Made by a program: the position numbers and the translations under genes
Assembly: GCA_916613615.1 (NCBI GenBank)
Contig: OU744732.1
Coordinates: 55,281,727 to 55,345,726, forward strand
Length of the DNA stretch: 64,000 nucleotides
Origin: Steromphala cineraria
Lineage: Eukaryota; Mollusca; Gastropoda; Trochida; Trochidae
Direction: 5' to 3'
The notes under the pieces: model-generated
The model's input: only the letters and a program-made list of their open reading frames with translations
The model's database searches: none
What the model was told of the DNA's origin: nothing
In this document: one piece after another, positions 1 to 11,864 of the stretch
How the letters are laid out: each line of letters begins with the position of its first letter
How positions within the stretch are numbered: position 1 is the first letter of the stretch

Positions 1-463
1 ACCAAAGCCTGCAAAAAATTAACATTCAAAGCTTGTACTAACCAAGAAAAGCGTGTATGCGATAATAGGGTAATAGACCTTTTGTTACAACTTGGATTTT
101 TTTGTGCAATTTAAACAAGCACTGCTATATATAGTTTTAGAAACACTGTTGTTGCCAAAATAATCACTGATTCTATTTTAGACAAAGTTTGCAGTAGTAG
201 TGCTTTTTATCTTTTACCGAAGTCACAAGTCAGTGTTAGGTAAAATAGGCTTACATTGCAAAGAGTAAGTAATATTTTAATATATCAAATATTCTGATTA
301 ATCTGATGCATTCTTGTAAATAATGTTGGTATTCAGAGATTATATTATAAAATGAACTCATCCACGGTGGGTTATGAAGAAAGTGCATGGTTTACTGTAA
401 ATTACATTGATCCACTGAAGGATGCGGGCGAACACTGCTAATGCAGTAAAACATTAGTTAGAA

Positions 464-651
464 TAAAAGTAGGGGGGGTGATCGCTAAACATACAAAAGA
501 CAGAAGGCACGAGCTTTATGAATCTGGTAAAGTTACGTTTCGGGAAATGTAACTTTTGTAAAAGGCACCCCTGAAATGTAACGTCTTTGATATGTTTGAC
601 GATCACCACCCCCCGCCCCCCCCCCCCCCCCCCCCCCCCCACCTACTTTTA
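464..651. mobile_element. Inverted-repeat element with G/C homopolymer arms
   Basis: The ends TAAAAGTAGGGGGGG and CCCCCACCTACTTTTA are complementary. The homology continues inward as GTGATCGCTAAACATA against TATGTTTGACGATCAC. The right arm contains a run of about 25 C. The long glycine frame here is a by-product. Confidence 0.6.
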
Positions 652-1389
652 AAAATTTATTAAAAAAAATTCAATATTGAACAAAAATACTTTTGAGACT
701 AAATTAGACACAAATTTCAGTCTCTGAAATGAAAATACATATTAAATGCAGCTTTCTACTATTATAATTGAAAGGAGCCCACTGAAGCTGTAACTGCAGT
801 GAGCTAGACTTGCTACAATAATATAGACTTGTGTGGGTCTTTAAAGATATTTTGTTTCAGGGGTTGTTAGACAGACAAAGACTAAATGTGAGTCTATCTG
901 TAAGGGTCTAAAACATATTTCCAACACTCCAGACAGAGCCGTGTTCCTTAGAAAGACATTAGAAGAGACAGACGACTTATCTGTCAACTTCCGCATGGCG
1001 TAGCTTAGGATGTTGGACATTTAATTACAAAACAGCTGCAGTATTCCATTAATTGGGGCCCAGGATAAAAACTTCAAAATGTCTGTCACGTTAGGTCAAC
1101 TCAAGCTTTGCTTTTTGAAATCTGGGGCAGATCACGAAAGGGACACTTGCTAGAATTAATCAGCCATGGGCTCAGATTCTTGAAGCTTTCTTAGCTGAAT
1201 GTCTGAGTGTCAATGACATTTTCAGGCATTAAGCTTTAGAGGGAGTTTTTGTGATATCAAGATCAATTGTTTTATGGGGATTTGAGTTAATAATATTAAA
1301 ATATTAAATTTGAATAGCAAGTTTTATGGAAATTAATGTTGATAAAGCAAAGTGAAAACATTAATGATAAAAGAAATTAATATATATAT
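652..1389. other. No gene seen
   Basis: AT-rich sequence holding only the short repeat at 773-843. Confidence 0.6.
773..843. repeat. Short dispersed repeat D, copy 1
   Basis: GGAGCCCACTGAAGCTGTAA and GCTAGACTTGCTACAATAAT resemble 24215-24292 and 53745-53815. It is the most diverged of the three. Confidence 0.4.
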
Positions 1390-1727
1390 ACAGTAGATTT
1401 TTCACTGATCATTGTTTGTTAAGGCTAAATGTATTATTTTGATTGTGTCAAAAATCTTATTACACAAACCAATCATTTATAGTCAGAGAACAAATTATAA
1501 AGATTCACATAAAGTCCATTGGCGGCCATGTTTGTGTGAATAACACCTTTAATTCATTTTGCAGAAGAAAAAGAATCTCATGGCTGAACTTTACATTATA
1601 TATTTGATTTATTACTGCATGATTTAATTTAAATCTATTGACTTTCAATTGGAACCATTTGATTTCATAATCCTGACATCACCTCATATTCATCCTAAAA
1701 AATGTGTTCTGCCCTTTTAAATACTTT
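1390..1727 (+). mobile_element. MITE family A, old copy lacking the left end
   Basis: Recognised by CATTGGCGGCCATGTTTGTG, the ACTTTACATTATATATTTG stretch and a degraded right end (TGTTCTGCCCTTTTAAA). More diverged than other copies. Confidence 0.7.
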
Positions 1728-2164
1728 ATTTATTTAGTCATTTATCTATTCACTGCAATAATGATTTGACTCCCTTTTATCTTTAATCACAACATCTGAA
1801 AGCATTTTAACAATGTCTTTCAAGTAATAGTAAAAAAATAATCATATAAACAAACCATTAGACTTTGATCTTTCTTGTGCTTATTTTGCAAATGCAGTGG
1901 TGATGTTTATAATGGTCATATTCCAAAATTGCAGAATTTTTTTCCCGAAATCACCTGAAGGCATACCTTATATAAATACCATGCTCTAACTGACATCGTA
2001 TGACATGTACTGTGCAGACATATTAATTATCTAGTTTGCTTAATTAATCCTTTGAGGCCAAAACATACACAGAGTGTTTTGTGTTGAACATGCAGTTGTC
2101 CGACAAGTAGTGTTAGGAAGATCAAAGCGCCACCTATGCCTTGTTGAGTGCATTCATCACATAA

Positions 2165-2178
2165 CTGCCCCCTGCTGG
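2165..2178 (-). promoter_or_regulatory. CTCF-like core motif
   Basis: On the minus strand the sequence CCAGCAGGGGGCAG matches the vertebrate CTCF core CCASYAGRKGGCRS at every position. CTCF is conserved across bilaterians. Occupancy is unknown. Confidence 0.4.
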
Positions 2179-2400
2179 TGGGTTTTTGTACTAATTCACC
2201 TTCAGAAATACCTTGTACTTGGGGAAAATCGCACAATCATCTATAAAACCTATTTTGAAAAGACATAACTGTTATCAAGAAACAGAAATATCTTTATTGA
2301 TATTGATATTTCAATCAAGTGTAAGTATCAGAGCATGGAAATATATTGCAAAGATAAGGTCATTATTATCATCACAATCATCATTGTAGCAAACATCATT

Positions 2401-2405
2401 ATCAC

Positions 2406-2437
<32 letters not shown>
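2401..2437 (+). repeat. (CAT)n microsatellite
   Basis: An uninterrupted trinucleotide run of about ten CAT units within a longer impure stretch. Confidence 0.95.
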
Positions 2438-2439
<2 letters not shown>

Positions 2440-2927
2440 TTGGAAATAGTCTTATTCAATTATCATTTTCATTTACAAAACTAAAAAATAAAAGATGAAT
2501 CATAGAAATTCATTAAAATTGCACAAAAATGTTTTCATACCTTCAAAATAATTCAATTTGAAGAAAAATTCTTGATGGAAATAAGTTGATGATTGCAAGT
2601 GCGCTGCACAGTTGATAGCGAGGATGTATTTGTGATGATAGACAACATAACACCAACAACAAAGGGAGTGTTCATTATTTTAAATTAGCATCTCAGGGTA
2701 CAAGGTGTAGATTTTAGCCTGCAAGACTTAATATGTGTTATTTTTACTGGCTAATTATCACTCACCAAGACCTCCTAGGGTGCCTGATGTTCTTTGAATC
2801 GTTTTTGTTGGAAAAATGCCGGCAAAAAATCGTTGACAAGAATATGGTCCTGATTGAACTAGTTTCACTTTACAGGTGGGTTTGCATTATTGCACCTGTC
2901 CACCTGTAGAAGAGAATGTATTCTCAC

Positions 2928-2999
2928 CTGTTCCGTGATGTAGATATCGTTAAGGGCATCAGGATATGAGATAACGCTTATATTCGTGACACTTGATGT
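2928..2999 (-). CDS. Candidate 72-bp exon, low confidence
   Basis: Acceptor ctttacctctcctag and donor GAACAG|gtgaga bracket 24 codons in phase 0-0. Only one frame is open (TSSVTNISVISYPDALNDIY then ITEQ). No domain is recognisable. Chance occurrence of such a segment is not negligible. Confidence 0.22.
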
Positions 3000-3064
3000 C
3001 TAGGAGAGGTAAAGTGCATATCCTAACAAGTAGTGCATATCTGAGGGTTGAATAAATAGTGGTT

Positions 3065-3451
3065 TTAAGGGGAAGGAGCACATTTTTAGGGTGAATACAA
3101 GGTGATGTCAGGAAATGAAAATAATTGGTTCCAATGTTAAGACAATGTATTAAAACTAAATGAGGCAGTAATAAATCAAATATACTGTATATATATATAT
3201 ATAACGTAAAGTTAAGCCATGCGATTCCTTTTCTTACACAAAATGAATTAAAGGTGTTCACACAAACATGGCTGCCAATGTATTTTATGTGAATCTTTAT
3301 AATCAGTTCTCTGACTATAGATGATTGGTTTGTGTAATGAGATTTTGGACACTATCAAAGTAATACACTTACCGGTAGCATTAACTTATAATTATCAGTG
3401 GAAATTGAAAATATTAAATTGTCCAAAAAAAATGTGCTACTGCCCCTTTAA
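3065..3451 (-). mobile_element. MITE family A, complete but diverged copy
   Basis: 387 bp in reverse orientation with TTAA at both ends. The left end is altered (AAGGGGAAGGAGCACAT) and an internal TA run (about 3184-3203) adds length. The 100-codon minus frame across it is a by-product. Confidence 0.82.
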
Positions 3452-5256
3452 AGTGTTAATTCTGAGTTTCCAAATTAAAAGATGAGAGCACTGGTATGCT
3501 ATTGGACAATGTTGAAGTTTTGAGCATCTCAATAATCTTTGGCACTTGTCAGAAACAATTCTCTTAATTTTCGACCTCACATTACAAGAACTCTATAAAT
3601 GAAAGAAACAAAAACACTGAGAATTCCATAAATATCAGTCTACTTGGCACTAATATACAGTAACTTTGAAAGTGTTTTATGTAAAAAATTCTTTGATTGA
3701 ATTCTTGAAAATGTGTTCTGAAGATAAAAAAATAGCCCAATTTTTGCTTAGGATTTTAAAAGAACCTTTGACAGCACAATTAGAAAATTATTTGAATATG
3801 TTTAGGTTAAAGTATTCTATATTTTGTATTAGAAGGTTGAAAATCACAAAATGAGTGATTTGTATTGGCAAAAGTATATAAATTTTCGGGTTAAAAAAAT
3901 GGTGAGGAAAAAATGGGTACCCTAAGAGACAATTGTTGGCAGAACAAGTTTCTTGTAAAACAAGAATGCTGGTGCATAGAGTACGAAACTTTATCTTTCC
4001 GTGGCAACCGGTGAGGCAGGCTTCTCAATCATCCAATAGGCAGACGGCAAAGTTGTTTTTGACAGCCATTTTGTTTCCACTGGCATTGGAAAGTTATTAT
4101 TGTCCATCTTACTTTCCTTCAACTAACAAATCATCCTGACGTGAAATCTAACACCCATCTCGAAATATACAAAAATACTAAGTACAAAATTGCTTAGATT
4201 TTTGTTTCCTGTCGATCATCTTGCTACTCTGAATATTTCTGACGTCTTAATATTTGTTTGATTTATTTTGCTCTTAAACCAGTTAAGATCATTTCTATAT
4301 GAATGATATTTCTATGTTTTGTTATAGTTATTTCATACATTCAACTGAACAACTTGAATAAAGTGACATTTAAAACTGCTCTTGTTGAACATAATCTATA
4401 TTAAATTGGTACCAAAAGATATAAAGAACTAAAATGACTTTGAATAGGGAAGGTATATCATTTTTGTGCAAATAAAAACTTCCATGGAAGAAAGAAACTG
4501 GGATCTCTGACTGCTATATCTCTTAATTTAAGATCATGGATGTGAATGATTAAAATTTTCATCTTGATATTTCATTGTTTTCCATCCACTTACAATAATA
4601 AGTTTTTCAACAAGTTTATTTCATATAACATTAAAATTTCAGTATTTTAATACAATCAATATTTTGATGTTTATAAACTTTATTTCATATGCTAATTAAT
4701 ATCAAAATCAGGAAATTGTTTTTGAAGATATCAATCAGAATTAAATTGGATATGAATAATTCAATAAAATTGAAAATAAAAAACATGTCATGAGTGACCA
4801 TCTAGCATATGAAATTTTTATTGAACAATCCATAAATTGAAAACAGAGGAATAATGGTTCATGTAAAATATGTTAAATCATATCATATGATACAAAATCT
4901 TTTAGACCGTTATTTCTGTAATTTTGGAAGCAACATACCCAATACACACCTTCAGTTTCTTGCTCATACAAACAGAATCACTTTTGACTGCTTAGAATAT
5001 CATGAGGACACAAATATATAATTTCAGTGGTACAAAATCTCTTGGCTGCTATTCCTGTAAAGTTAGAAGCAATTCACTCCAAACCCCAGTGATCAAACGA
5101 TTTCCTGTATACCAAAATGAATTTCCTAATTTACACTCCTTTGAACAATAATGGACAAGGAATTATCTTTTTACAAAGCAATCCCCTGAAGATGTTGAGT
5201 CCCAGCAGATGCTTTCAGATTTCACCGCAATGCATAGCCACAATAGTATTATTTCC
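3452..5256. other. No gene seen
   Basis: AT-rich. Reading frames of 62 and 68 codons near 3666 and 3933 have random-like composition and no splice context. Confidence 0.6.
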
Positions 5257-5330
5257 TTTCTCCCTGCAATAACACTAGCAGCTGTGAAATAAGTGAAATA
5301 CTCTTGAAACCCCAATTCACCTCACCCCAC
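5257..5330 (+). mobile_element. SINE tail fragment
   Basis: Contains TCCCTGCAATAACACTAGCA, then AAGTGAAATACTCTTGAAA and CACCTCACCCC, matching the 3' part of the SINE family at 10.4 and 27.8 kb. No head is visible. Confidence 0.5.
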
Positions 5331-5532
5331 CTATTCAAGATGTGAACCTAAACCTTTGGTGCACACCTTTTACTAAACCAACCATAAACACTCCTTTGAA
5401 TGTTATTGGACACAGAAATTATCATTTCCCTAAGTTATACAAAAACCACTGTTGCTTGTGTTTTTCCTGTGAATATGGAAGCAATGTAGATCAATGTTAA
5501 ACAGCTGCAAAGGAGCATTACAAGAGCGTTAC

Positions 5533-5612
5533 CTCTCATCTGGAAGAGATCTGAGACCATCGGACAGATAACTCTCATAACACAATACATCCGGGAATCA
5601 TTGGAGCATTCT
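5533..5612 (-). CDS. Candidate 80-bp exon, low confidence
   Basis: A locally less AT-rich segment between a moderate acceptor (tattaattaccag) and donor GAGAG|gtaacg. The open frame reads ECSNDSRMYCVMRVICPMV then SDLFQMR and contains three cysteines. No family is recognised. Confidence 0.17.
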
Positions 5613-5997
5613 CTGGTAATTAATACATACACAGACCAGGATATAGGCGTTTCATGAACCAGGTGATTGTTTTACCTGTCAGGGGGAAAAGAGGTGGTAT
5701 GACAAGATGGAAGGTTGCCCGGTTCTGACTTTGGACTTGGGGATAAATCATATTATTTTTCTCAAATTCATTACAATAAATATCTCCCTCAAATTATGAC
5801 ACATTTGGAATTGATATTCCTTGAACAAAATATAGGTACTTTTTGGGGTTGGTGCACAACAAAACTTAACACTACTTAACACCTAAGTGCCATATCTTAA
5901 CATTGCACTAAGACTGCCTTAATTAAGTCATTAAGGTTTTCTTAGTTTAATGTTAAAATAGAAATACCCAAACACATAGGCACAAAAGTGTTTCAGG

Positions 5998-6083
5998 CTT
6001 TCTCCCTGCTATAATACTAGCAGATAAATATAAGTGAAATACTCTTGAAAATGTTGTTAAACTCCAAATCACCTCACCTCACC
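5998..6083 (+). mobile_element. SINE tail fragment
   Basis: A second isolated tail: TCCCTGCTATAATACTAGCA, AAGTGAAATACTCTTGAAAA and CACCTCACCTCACC. Confidence 0.5.
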
Positions 6084-6680
6084 TTAAAATGTTTTCATAT
6101 AAAAAATAATCTTTCATTTTCAAACTATCTATTTCAATACCTCCCTGCACTTCAAGCGAGTGGGTGAGTAACTAGGAACAAGCAAAGAAGCATGTAATGA
6201 GTAAACCATCTCCGCTTTTGATGAGGCTGTCTTCCTGACGAACAGTTATTATGGAACTAATGAGAGGCAACTCGGCAAACAAAACCCTTCACCTAACACA
6301 CGATGCACTGATGAAGACATAAAGATAGAGAGATTCTACATTATATCCTATCTAGATAGGTGCATCATGTTTTTTGCACTTTATGGTTAAAAGGAAGGGA
6401 GGGAAAAGATCTCCTTGACAGACACAACGGCTGTTTTAAAGCTTGTTTGAATGAAAATCAGATGTGGTGATGAATCTTCTTAATATATAGGTTGGAAACC
6501 TTTCTGTACATAGGTAAATATTTTTTTTTAAATGTTACCAAAAACCAAAGGAAACCAGGATTTAATGAAAGGATTATCTTTGAATGAATCTATACTCATG
6601 GCAAAAAATGTGATGGTAGATTTTGCCTGAAAAGATAAATTCCTTTAAAATTGTTGGTTATATTATCAATAATATAATAC

Positions 6681-6792
6681 GGGGGCGTAGCTCGATCAGT
6701 GGTAGAGTGTCCGCTCGTCACCCAGAAGACCGGTTCAATTCTATGTATGTACTGAGGACAATAAAGAATATTATTATTATTATTATTATTAA
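6681..6792 (+). mobile_element. Short tRNA-derived SINE
   Basis: The head has an A-box-like TAGCTCGATCAGTGGTAGA and a B-box GGTTCAATTC, followed by a short body and an (ATT)n tail. The clover-leaf is not closed at the 3' side, so this is a retroposed relic and not a functional tRNA gene. Confidence 0.68.
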
Positions 6793-7181
6793 ATGATATA
6801 TGTATCATATATTTTGAAAGTATTATTTACCTTTTGATAAGAAATTTCAAAGAAACAAAAGAATGTTTACTCAAAAGAATTTTACCTGTGAATGAACAAT
6901 TCTTATATCATGACAGAAATGCCATCTGCATGACATCAGAACTAAAATTGACGTCTACTGATTTTTATTCATGCAAATAACGACAAGTTCCTTAACAAAA
7001 ATCAAATATTTTCCTTCAAGCATGAAAGACACGATAGAATTGTTATCAATCAAGGTTATCACAGAACAGCATACTTCTTCTAGTTCGTTAGCTGTAAACT
7101 TCAGTACGAATCAATCACTTAGCAAGGTAGATATTTTTATAGCCTAGCTCGTTAAGGAATTCTCACCTGAAGGTGTCTTAC

Positions 7182-7231
7182 CTGTCAAAGTCAGGTAGAC
7201 CTGATAAATCTAAGTCTTCTTTTTTCAAAGA
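7182..7231 (-). CDS. Candidate 50-bp exon, low confidence
   Basis: Between acceptor tctgttttcctag and donor GACAG|gtaaga only one frame is open, reading SLKKEDLDLSGLPDFD with the last codon split. The peptide looks coding, but 50 bp is short enough for chance. It also overlaps the polypyrimidine tract of a plus-strand acceptor at 7270. It could belong to the minus-strand EGF gene only if that gene spans the plus-strand exons at 11.6 kb. Confidence 0.2.
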
Positions 7232-7840
7232 CTAGGAAAACAGATTTTTTTTCTCCTCAACAATTTGCAGGGCAGTTTGACAGAATTGGCAATAGATCGT
7301 GAAACAGCTGCCTCAAAACAGTGCGGTAACTCGGGTTGAATTACAAACTGCCACAACAGTGTCATCACCACTTTAATTGGCTCCAAGACTTCTCTTTAAC
7401 GAACCATCCAAGCTAAGTGTAGCACTTAGGGCGATATTACATAGATATTGTTGAGCATAAGATCAAGTGATTTGTTAAGTTGTAATCCATCTGTGCATTA
7501 CTGAAAGATAATGCTATATAATTTATTTCATAAGGAGCGTCACTAAATATCAAATATTTGAGAATTACTACAATTGAATTCTTTCACAAACTTTGAACCA
7601 TTTGATAAAGCATTTTAAGAGTAAGGGCAATAATTTTTTTTAGCATTTTAGTCATTCAATTTGAATGGTTTTGAAATTGTGAGTAAAAGGTTTGGACCTA
7701 GATTTTCAATGCTCTCTTAATGTTAGGATAGTCAAAGGTACAATACATTAACATTGACTTTCAGCTATCTGAGCACTAATAAAGCTTTGAAAATCAAGGC
7801 CCTGGTTCTTTAAAACTGCCCGACTGAGGGAAGTGAGGAT

Positions 7841-8196
7841 GACTGTAGCAAATTTTTTGATAATTTTCTATTTAAAATTTTTCACTGATAATTGTAAGTT
7901 AATACTAAACGGATTATTTTGACAGTGTCAAAAATCTCATTAAATAAGCTAATCATCCATAGTCACAGGACAAAGTATGAAGATTCACATAAAATTCATA
8001 GGCGGCCATTTTGTGTGAACAGCTTCAATTCATTTTGTGTAAGAAAAAGTAATTGTATCGCTAAACTTTACGATATATATTTGATTTGTTACTGCTCCAT
8101 TTAGTTTCAATACATTGTCTTCCAGTTGGAACCATTTTTTTTCATTTTCCTGACATCACCTTAATTCCACCTAAAAACGTGCTACTGCCCCTTTAA
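7841..8196 (+). mobile_element. MITE family A, left end eroded
   Basis: The right end and TTAA are intact (CGTGCTACTGCCCCTTTAA). The left terminal repeat is reduced to CTGTAGCAAATTTTTTGAT. The interior aligns throughout with other copies, including GGCGGCCATTTTGTGTG. Confidence 0.78.
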
Positions 8197-8879
8197 AGCA
8201 GGATGGGGTTAATTTGTGGTTGTCATAAATTGTCTTTAACCATTCTCAAATATGTCAGACTTAATTGACAAATATCTTTCTCTGGGATAACATGTTTATA
8301 ATGAAATGTACTGACAAGCAAGTAAGTATTTTTCTTGAATGTACATCCAAATGTTCACTCAAATAATCTGATGTCTGACATCAGAACTATACAAGTTTCA
8401 TCTTGTTACAAGGTTATTCATTTGTCAGAATGACAAAATAATTAACCTTCAAAAATATCTCTAAGTAAAAAGTTTCTTATTTCAAAGACAAAATGTCCAT
8501 ATCTAATTTCATCTACAACCAGATGAGTTGTTGGAAAGTAGTAGCATATGTATATCATTAGGAAAAATCTTGCAAGATCAAAGCATTGTTTGATGGCTAC
8601 TCAAACAAGGTGGGCTCAACAAGATATTTCTTTTCCGATAATTGGAAAGTGAATGTTATTTCATGCAAAAAAACTTCTCACTACCTTTGAACCTGGAACT
8701 CTTAAATTATCTTGAACCCCTTCTTAGCCGAGCCAGGTATTTGTATATATACTGATAAGTATATAAGATAAACATTTTACTCGCAGGGCAAAAATCAATT
8801 GTCCTTCTGGGATAATTATATATCAATTCAGCTCTTCTTCCTGACCTGTCAAAAGCAACATGCCGTTGTCATATTTGCA
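8197..8879. other. No gene seen
   Basis: AT-rich intronic or intergenic DNA between MITE A and a minisatellite. Confidence 0.6.
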
Positions 8880-9032
8880 AGATTTTTATCAATTTTCTGT
8901 CTAACTTTGGTTCAATTTTATCAGTTTTCTGTCTTAGTTTTCTTTGATTTTATCACGTTTCTGTCTTAGTTTTGTCTGATTGTTATCAGTTTTCTGTCAA
9001 ATTTGTTAGATTTTATCAGTTTTCTATTCCAG
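8880..9032 (+). repeat. About 35-bp pyrimidine-rich minisatellite
   Basis: Four copies of a unit containing TTTATCAGTTTTCTGTCTTAG. Because the units mimic polypyrimidine tracts, an acceptor-like site at 9032 is weak evidence for an exon. Confidence 0.65.
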
Positions 9033-9140
9033 GTAAGTCTTTGATGTGTGCAATATATCATGTCCCCTGTCACCCCTGTGATCACACCTGGCTGGTATCA
9101 ACTAGCTCCAAGAGTACAAGGTAAGAGAAAAGATAAACTG

Positions 9141-9440
9141 GGGGGTAAGGGCTTGGTATTAGGAAACTAAAGTTCTAGGTGATGGGAACTAAAGGGCTAG
9201 GTGTTGGGAACTAAAGGGCTTGGTATTAGGAACTAAAGTTCTAAGTGTTGGGAACTAAAGTTCTAAGTGTTGGGAACTAAAGTTCTAAGTGTTGGGACTT
9301 AAGGTCAAGGTGATGGGAACTTAAGTTCAAGGTGATGGGACGTTTAGGTTAATGGACTTAAATGCTAGGTGATGGGACTTAAGTTCTAGATGTTAGGAAC
9401 TAAAGGGCTAGGTGTTGGTAACTAAAGAGCAAGGTGCTTG
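9141..9440 (+). repeat. 22-bp minisatellite
   Basis: About twelve degenerate copies of GGAACTAAAGTTCTAGGTGTTG, with variants GGGCTAGGTGTT and GTCAAGGTGATG. No coding function. Confidence 0.85.
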
Positions 9441-10183
9441 TATCAGAATATTGTTCTCAACAAGGAGCTATAGAGAATTGGCAATTTGAAAATTATTGGA
9501 AACAAAAGGGCAAGGTTTCTGGACTGAAGTATTGTTCTAAAAAGAGTTTTAAAGCATCAAGCAAGATAACTCATGGATTAAAAGGCTAGGTTTTCAGAGC
9601 AAATATTATCGTTATCAACGGGGTTAAAGCAGACACAGACACAGACATAAATCATATAAATAATAGTAAATGGAATTATTTCTATCAAAAGACATAACAA
9701 AATGATGTATTAATTGGCTCTAACATGACCAACAAAGGGAGATATCATCAAGTTAACTGTGAAAATTACTGCCTTCAATTCTAAATATTTCTGTTTATTT
9801 TCTCCTCATCTTCTAAACAAACATTAAGAGCAAACATTAAAGAAAAAGATTCAAAACATTTAAATCCCATATAATCCCTCACCACCTCAAACGCAATATA
9901 TCATTTTCATATCAGCATCTTGAATGGTCAGTGATCATACGTTAGCATGTGATAACATCAAACTGGTCAAGCGAACTGGCCAACCAAAGGATGAGCCAGA
10001 TGACCGCCCTGCTGATTGAGAGTTAACTGACCATGAACATTGACCATAACAAAGAAAAAACTGTCAAGGCATATTTTTCTGATAAAATCATGATGAAGTG
10101 CAAAAACCTTTTAGAAAGTTATCGTCACTTCCTTATTTTTCAGGTGTCAATTAGAAGGCATGACAAAGTAACTAGAACTCATA

Positions 10184-10250
10184 CCCTGGGTAGTGTAATG
10201 GTAGCATGTTTGTTGAAGTGTAAATTTTCTGGGTTTAAATCCTAGCAAGT
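10184..10250 (+). mobile_element. tRNA-like relic
   Basis: An A-box-like GGTAGTGTAATGGTAGCA and a B-box-like GGGTTTAAATCCT stand 34 bases apart. The acceptor stem does not pair, so it is most likely a SINE head or tRNA pseudogene. Confidence 0.4.
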
Positions 10251-10436
10251 ATTGACGTTGATAATCAACATTACCTTACAGGTCAACTGCAAACTGAAGT
10301 ACCGTAGCTGTATAAAATTTGCATAGCAGTAAAATATCTGTTGATTTAATTATATAAGAAAGTGTGGCTTAGGCCCAAGGAAATGTTAACACATTGACAT
10401 GGAAAAACCTGAAGGCAATGATATTTTTTTTGTCCG

Positions 10437-11126
10437 CATGGAGAGGGGCAGGATAGCTTGTACAGCTTCGGATGAAGATGTCCGGGGTTTGAATCCCCCC
10501 AGGGGCTAATGGCTTCTTTATCTGCAGTAGAAAACTGTTCTACACACACTAAGGATTAGGTGCAATGCTACACTGACTTTAAGTGTTGAACAACCCATGG
10601 TTTACTAGTTCCAGCCAAATAAAAATGCTCAAAGGTTTCACTGCAATTGTGGTGCCAGGATTTCTTGCTGCCACGCTAAGGATTAGGTGCATTGCTTCAC
10701 TGACTTTAAGTGTTGAACAACCCATGGTTTACTAGTTCCAGCCAAATAAAAATGCTCAAAGGTTTCACTGCAATTTTGGTGCCAGGATTTCTTGCTGCCA
10801 CACTAAGGATCAGGTGCAATACTACACTGACTTTAAGTGTTGAACAACCCATGGTTTTACTAGTTCCAGCCAAATAAAAATGCTCAAAGGTTTCACTGCA
10901 ATTGTGGTGCCAGGATTTCTTGCTGCCACGCTAAGGATTAGGTGCATTGCTTCACTGACTTTAAGTGTTGAACAACCCATGGTCTACTAGTTCCAGTTAA
11001 ATAAAAATCCTCAAAGGTTTAACTGCAATTGTGTTGCCAGGATTTCTTGCTGCCATAATAATAGCAGCCGTGATGAAAGTGAAATACTCTTGAAAGCAGT
11101 GTTAAACTCCAGATCATTTCACCTCT
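10437..11126 (+). mobile_element. SINE with an internally amplified body
   Basis: A tRNA-like head (10437-10505, B-box GGGTTTGAATCCC), a body unit repeated four times (10549-11057), and a tail (GTGAAATACTCTTGAAA...CACCTC) shared with 5257-5330, 5998-6083 and 27750-28002. Confidence 0.65.
10549..11057 (+). repeat. 127-bp tandem repeat, four copies, inside a SINE
   Basis: Starts at 10549, 10676, 10803 and 10931 with CTAAGGATTAGGTGCA. Each ends GCCAGGATTTCTTGCTGCCA. Copies are very similar, so the expansion is recent relative to the SINE body. Confidence 0.85.
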
Positions 11127-11569
11127 GTCCAAATTACTTTAGCAAATGATCATTCCATTACTGTTCCACTTTTCTGCTGTCCTTGACATCCTAATGCAAT
11201 TGCTGTCAACTTTGTAACTAGGGAACAAGACTGTTTTCTGCTATTTATGCATTGATGAAATAAAATAAATGACAAGGAGACCTTTCACCCAAAAGTTTGC
11301 AATGTGACACTCACAAAACTATATAAATGATTCTTGCTTTTGCTCAGGTGATACAAAATTTCACACTGTTTGTAAAAGCACATGATCGACACACTCTTTA
11401 AACCTTAAATCATGATTAATACAAATGCATGAAATATGAATAATCATTTTACTTGAAATCATTATGGACTATAAGTGTTATTTTCTGCTTATCATTGCAC
11501 CAAAGACATCCGGAGAATAAACTGATTCGTTAAAATGTTCCAATCCTTCATCCCAATCTCCTTTAACAG

Positions 11570-11685
11570 CTCATCAGGCAGTACAAGAACTGTTAGCCAG
11601 CAACATGGAACAGCTCATTGAATGCAGACCGGAAGATTTCCACTTGAAATTGAATGAAGAGATGCTCAACAAAGTGTCTAGTTGA
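11570..11685 (+). CDS. Probable 3' coding exon of an unidentified gene
   Basis: A strong acceptor (ccaatctcctttaacag) is followed by an open frame entered in phase 1, reading HQAVQELLASNMEQLIECRP, then EDFHLKLNEEMLNKVSS and TGA. The residue choice (charged, leucine-rich, probably helical) and codon use look coding, and the other two frames close early. No domain is recognised. The same frame stays open upstream of the acceptor back to 11521, so the exon might begin earlier. The end is ambiguous. The TGA at 11683-11685 may be the true stop, or a weak donor (AACAAA|gtgtct) after residue 34 could join in phase to the next candidate exon at 11865. Upstream exons were not found with confidence. 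Confidence 0.5.
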
Positions 11686-11864
11686 TTTTTTTTAACCCTT
11701 CATCTGCTAAATTAATTTATTCGTGAGGGCCTGGAATTACAAAGGTATGAACTAGTATTGAATATTTTTTTGGGACAAAATACTGAATTTGAAGCTGAAC
11801 TAAATTTTGATTAAAGTGTGATCACACTTTCTGCAAAAGTACAAAATGTTGTACTTATTTTCAG

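Noticed and set aside
2772..2863. Minus-strand exon candidate ending in a gtgagtg donor
   Set aside because: Two frames are open, the acceptor is purine-rich, and its phase clashes with the neighbouring 2928-2999 candidate.
2959..3261. 100-codon minus-strand frame
   Set aside because: Runs through a MITE family A copy; related frames recur in other copies.
6681..6755. Functional tRNA gene
   Set aside because: A- and B-box-like sites are present, but the acceptor stem does not pair and an (ATT)n tail follows, as in a SINE.
7271..7325. Plus-strand exon candidate reading GSLTELAIDRETAASKQC
   Set aside because: Short, no phase-supported neighbours beyond chance, and it competes with a minus-strand candidate sharing the same tract.
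9033..9120. Plus-strand exon candidate with a strong acceptor and a gtaagag donor
   Set aside because: The acceptor tract is part of a pyrimidine-rich minisatellite, and only short-range openness supports it.
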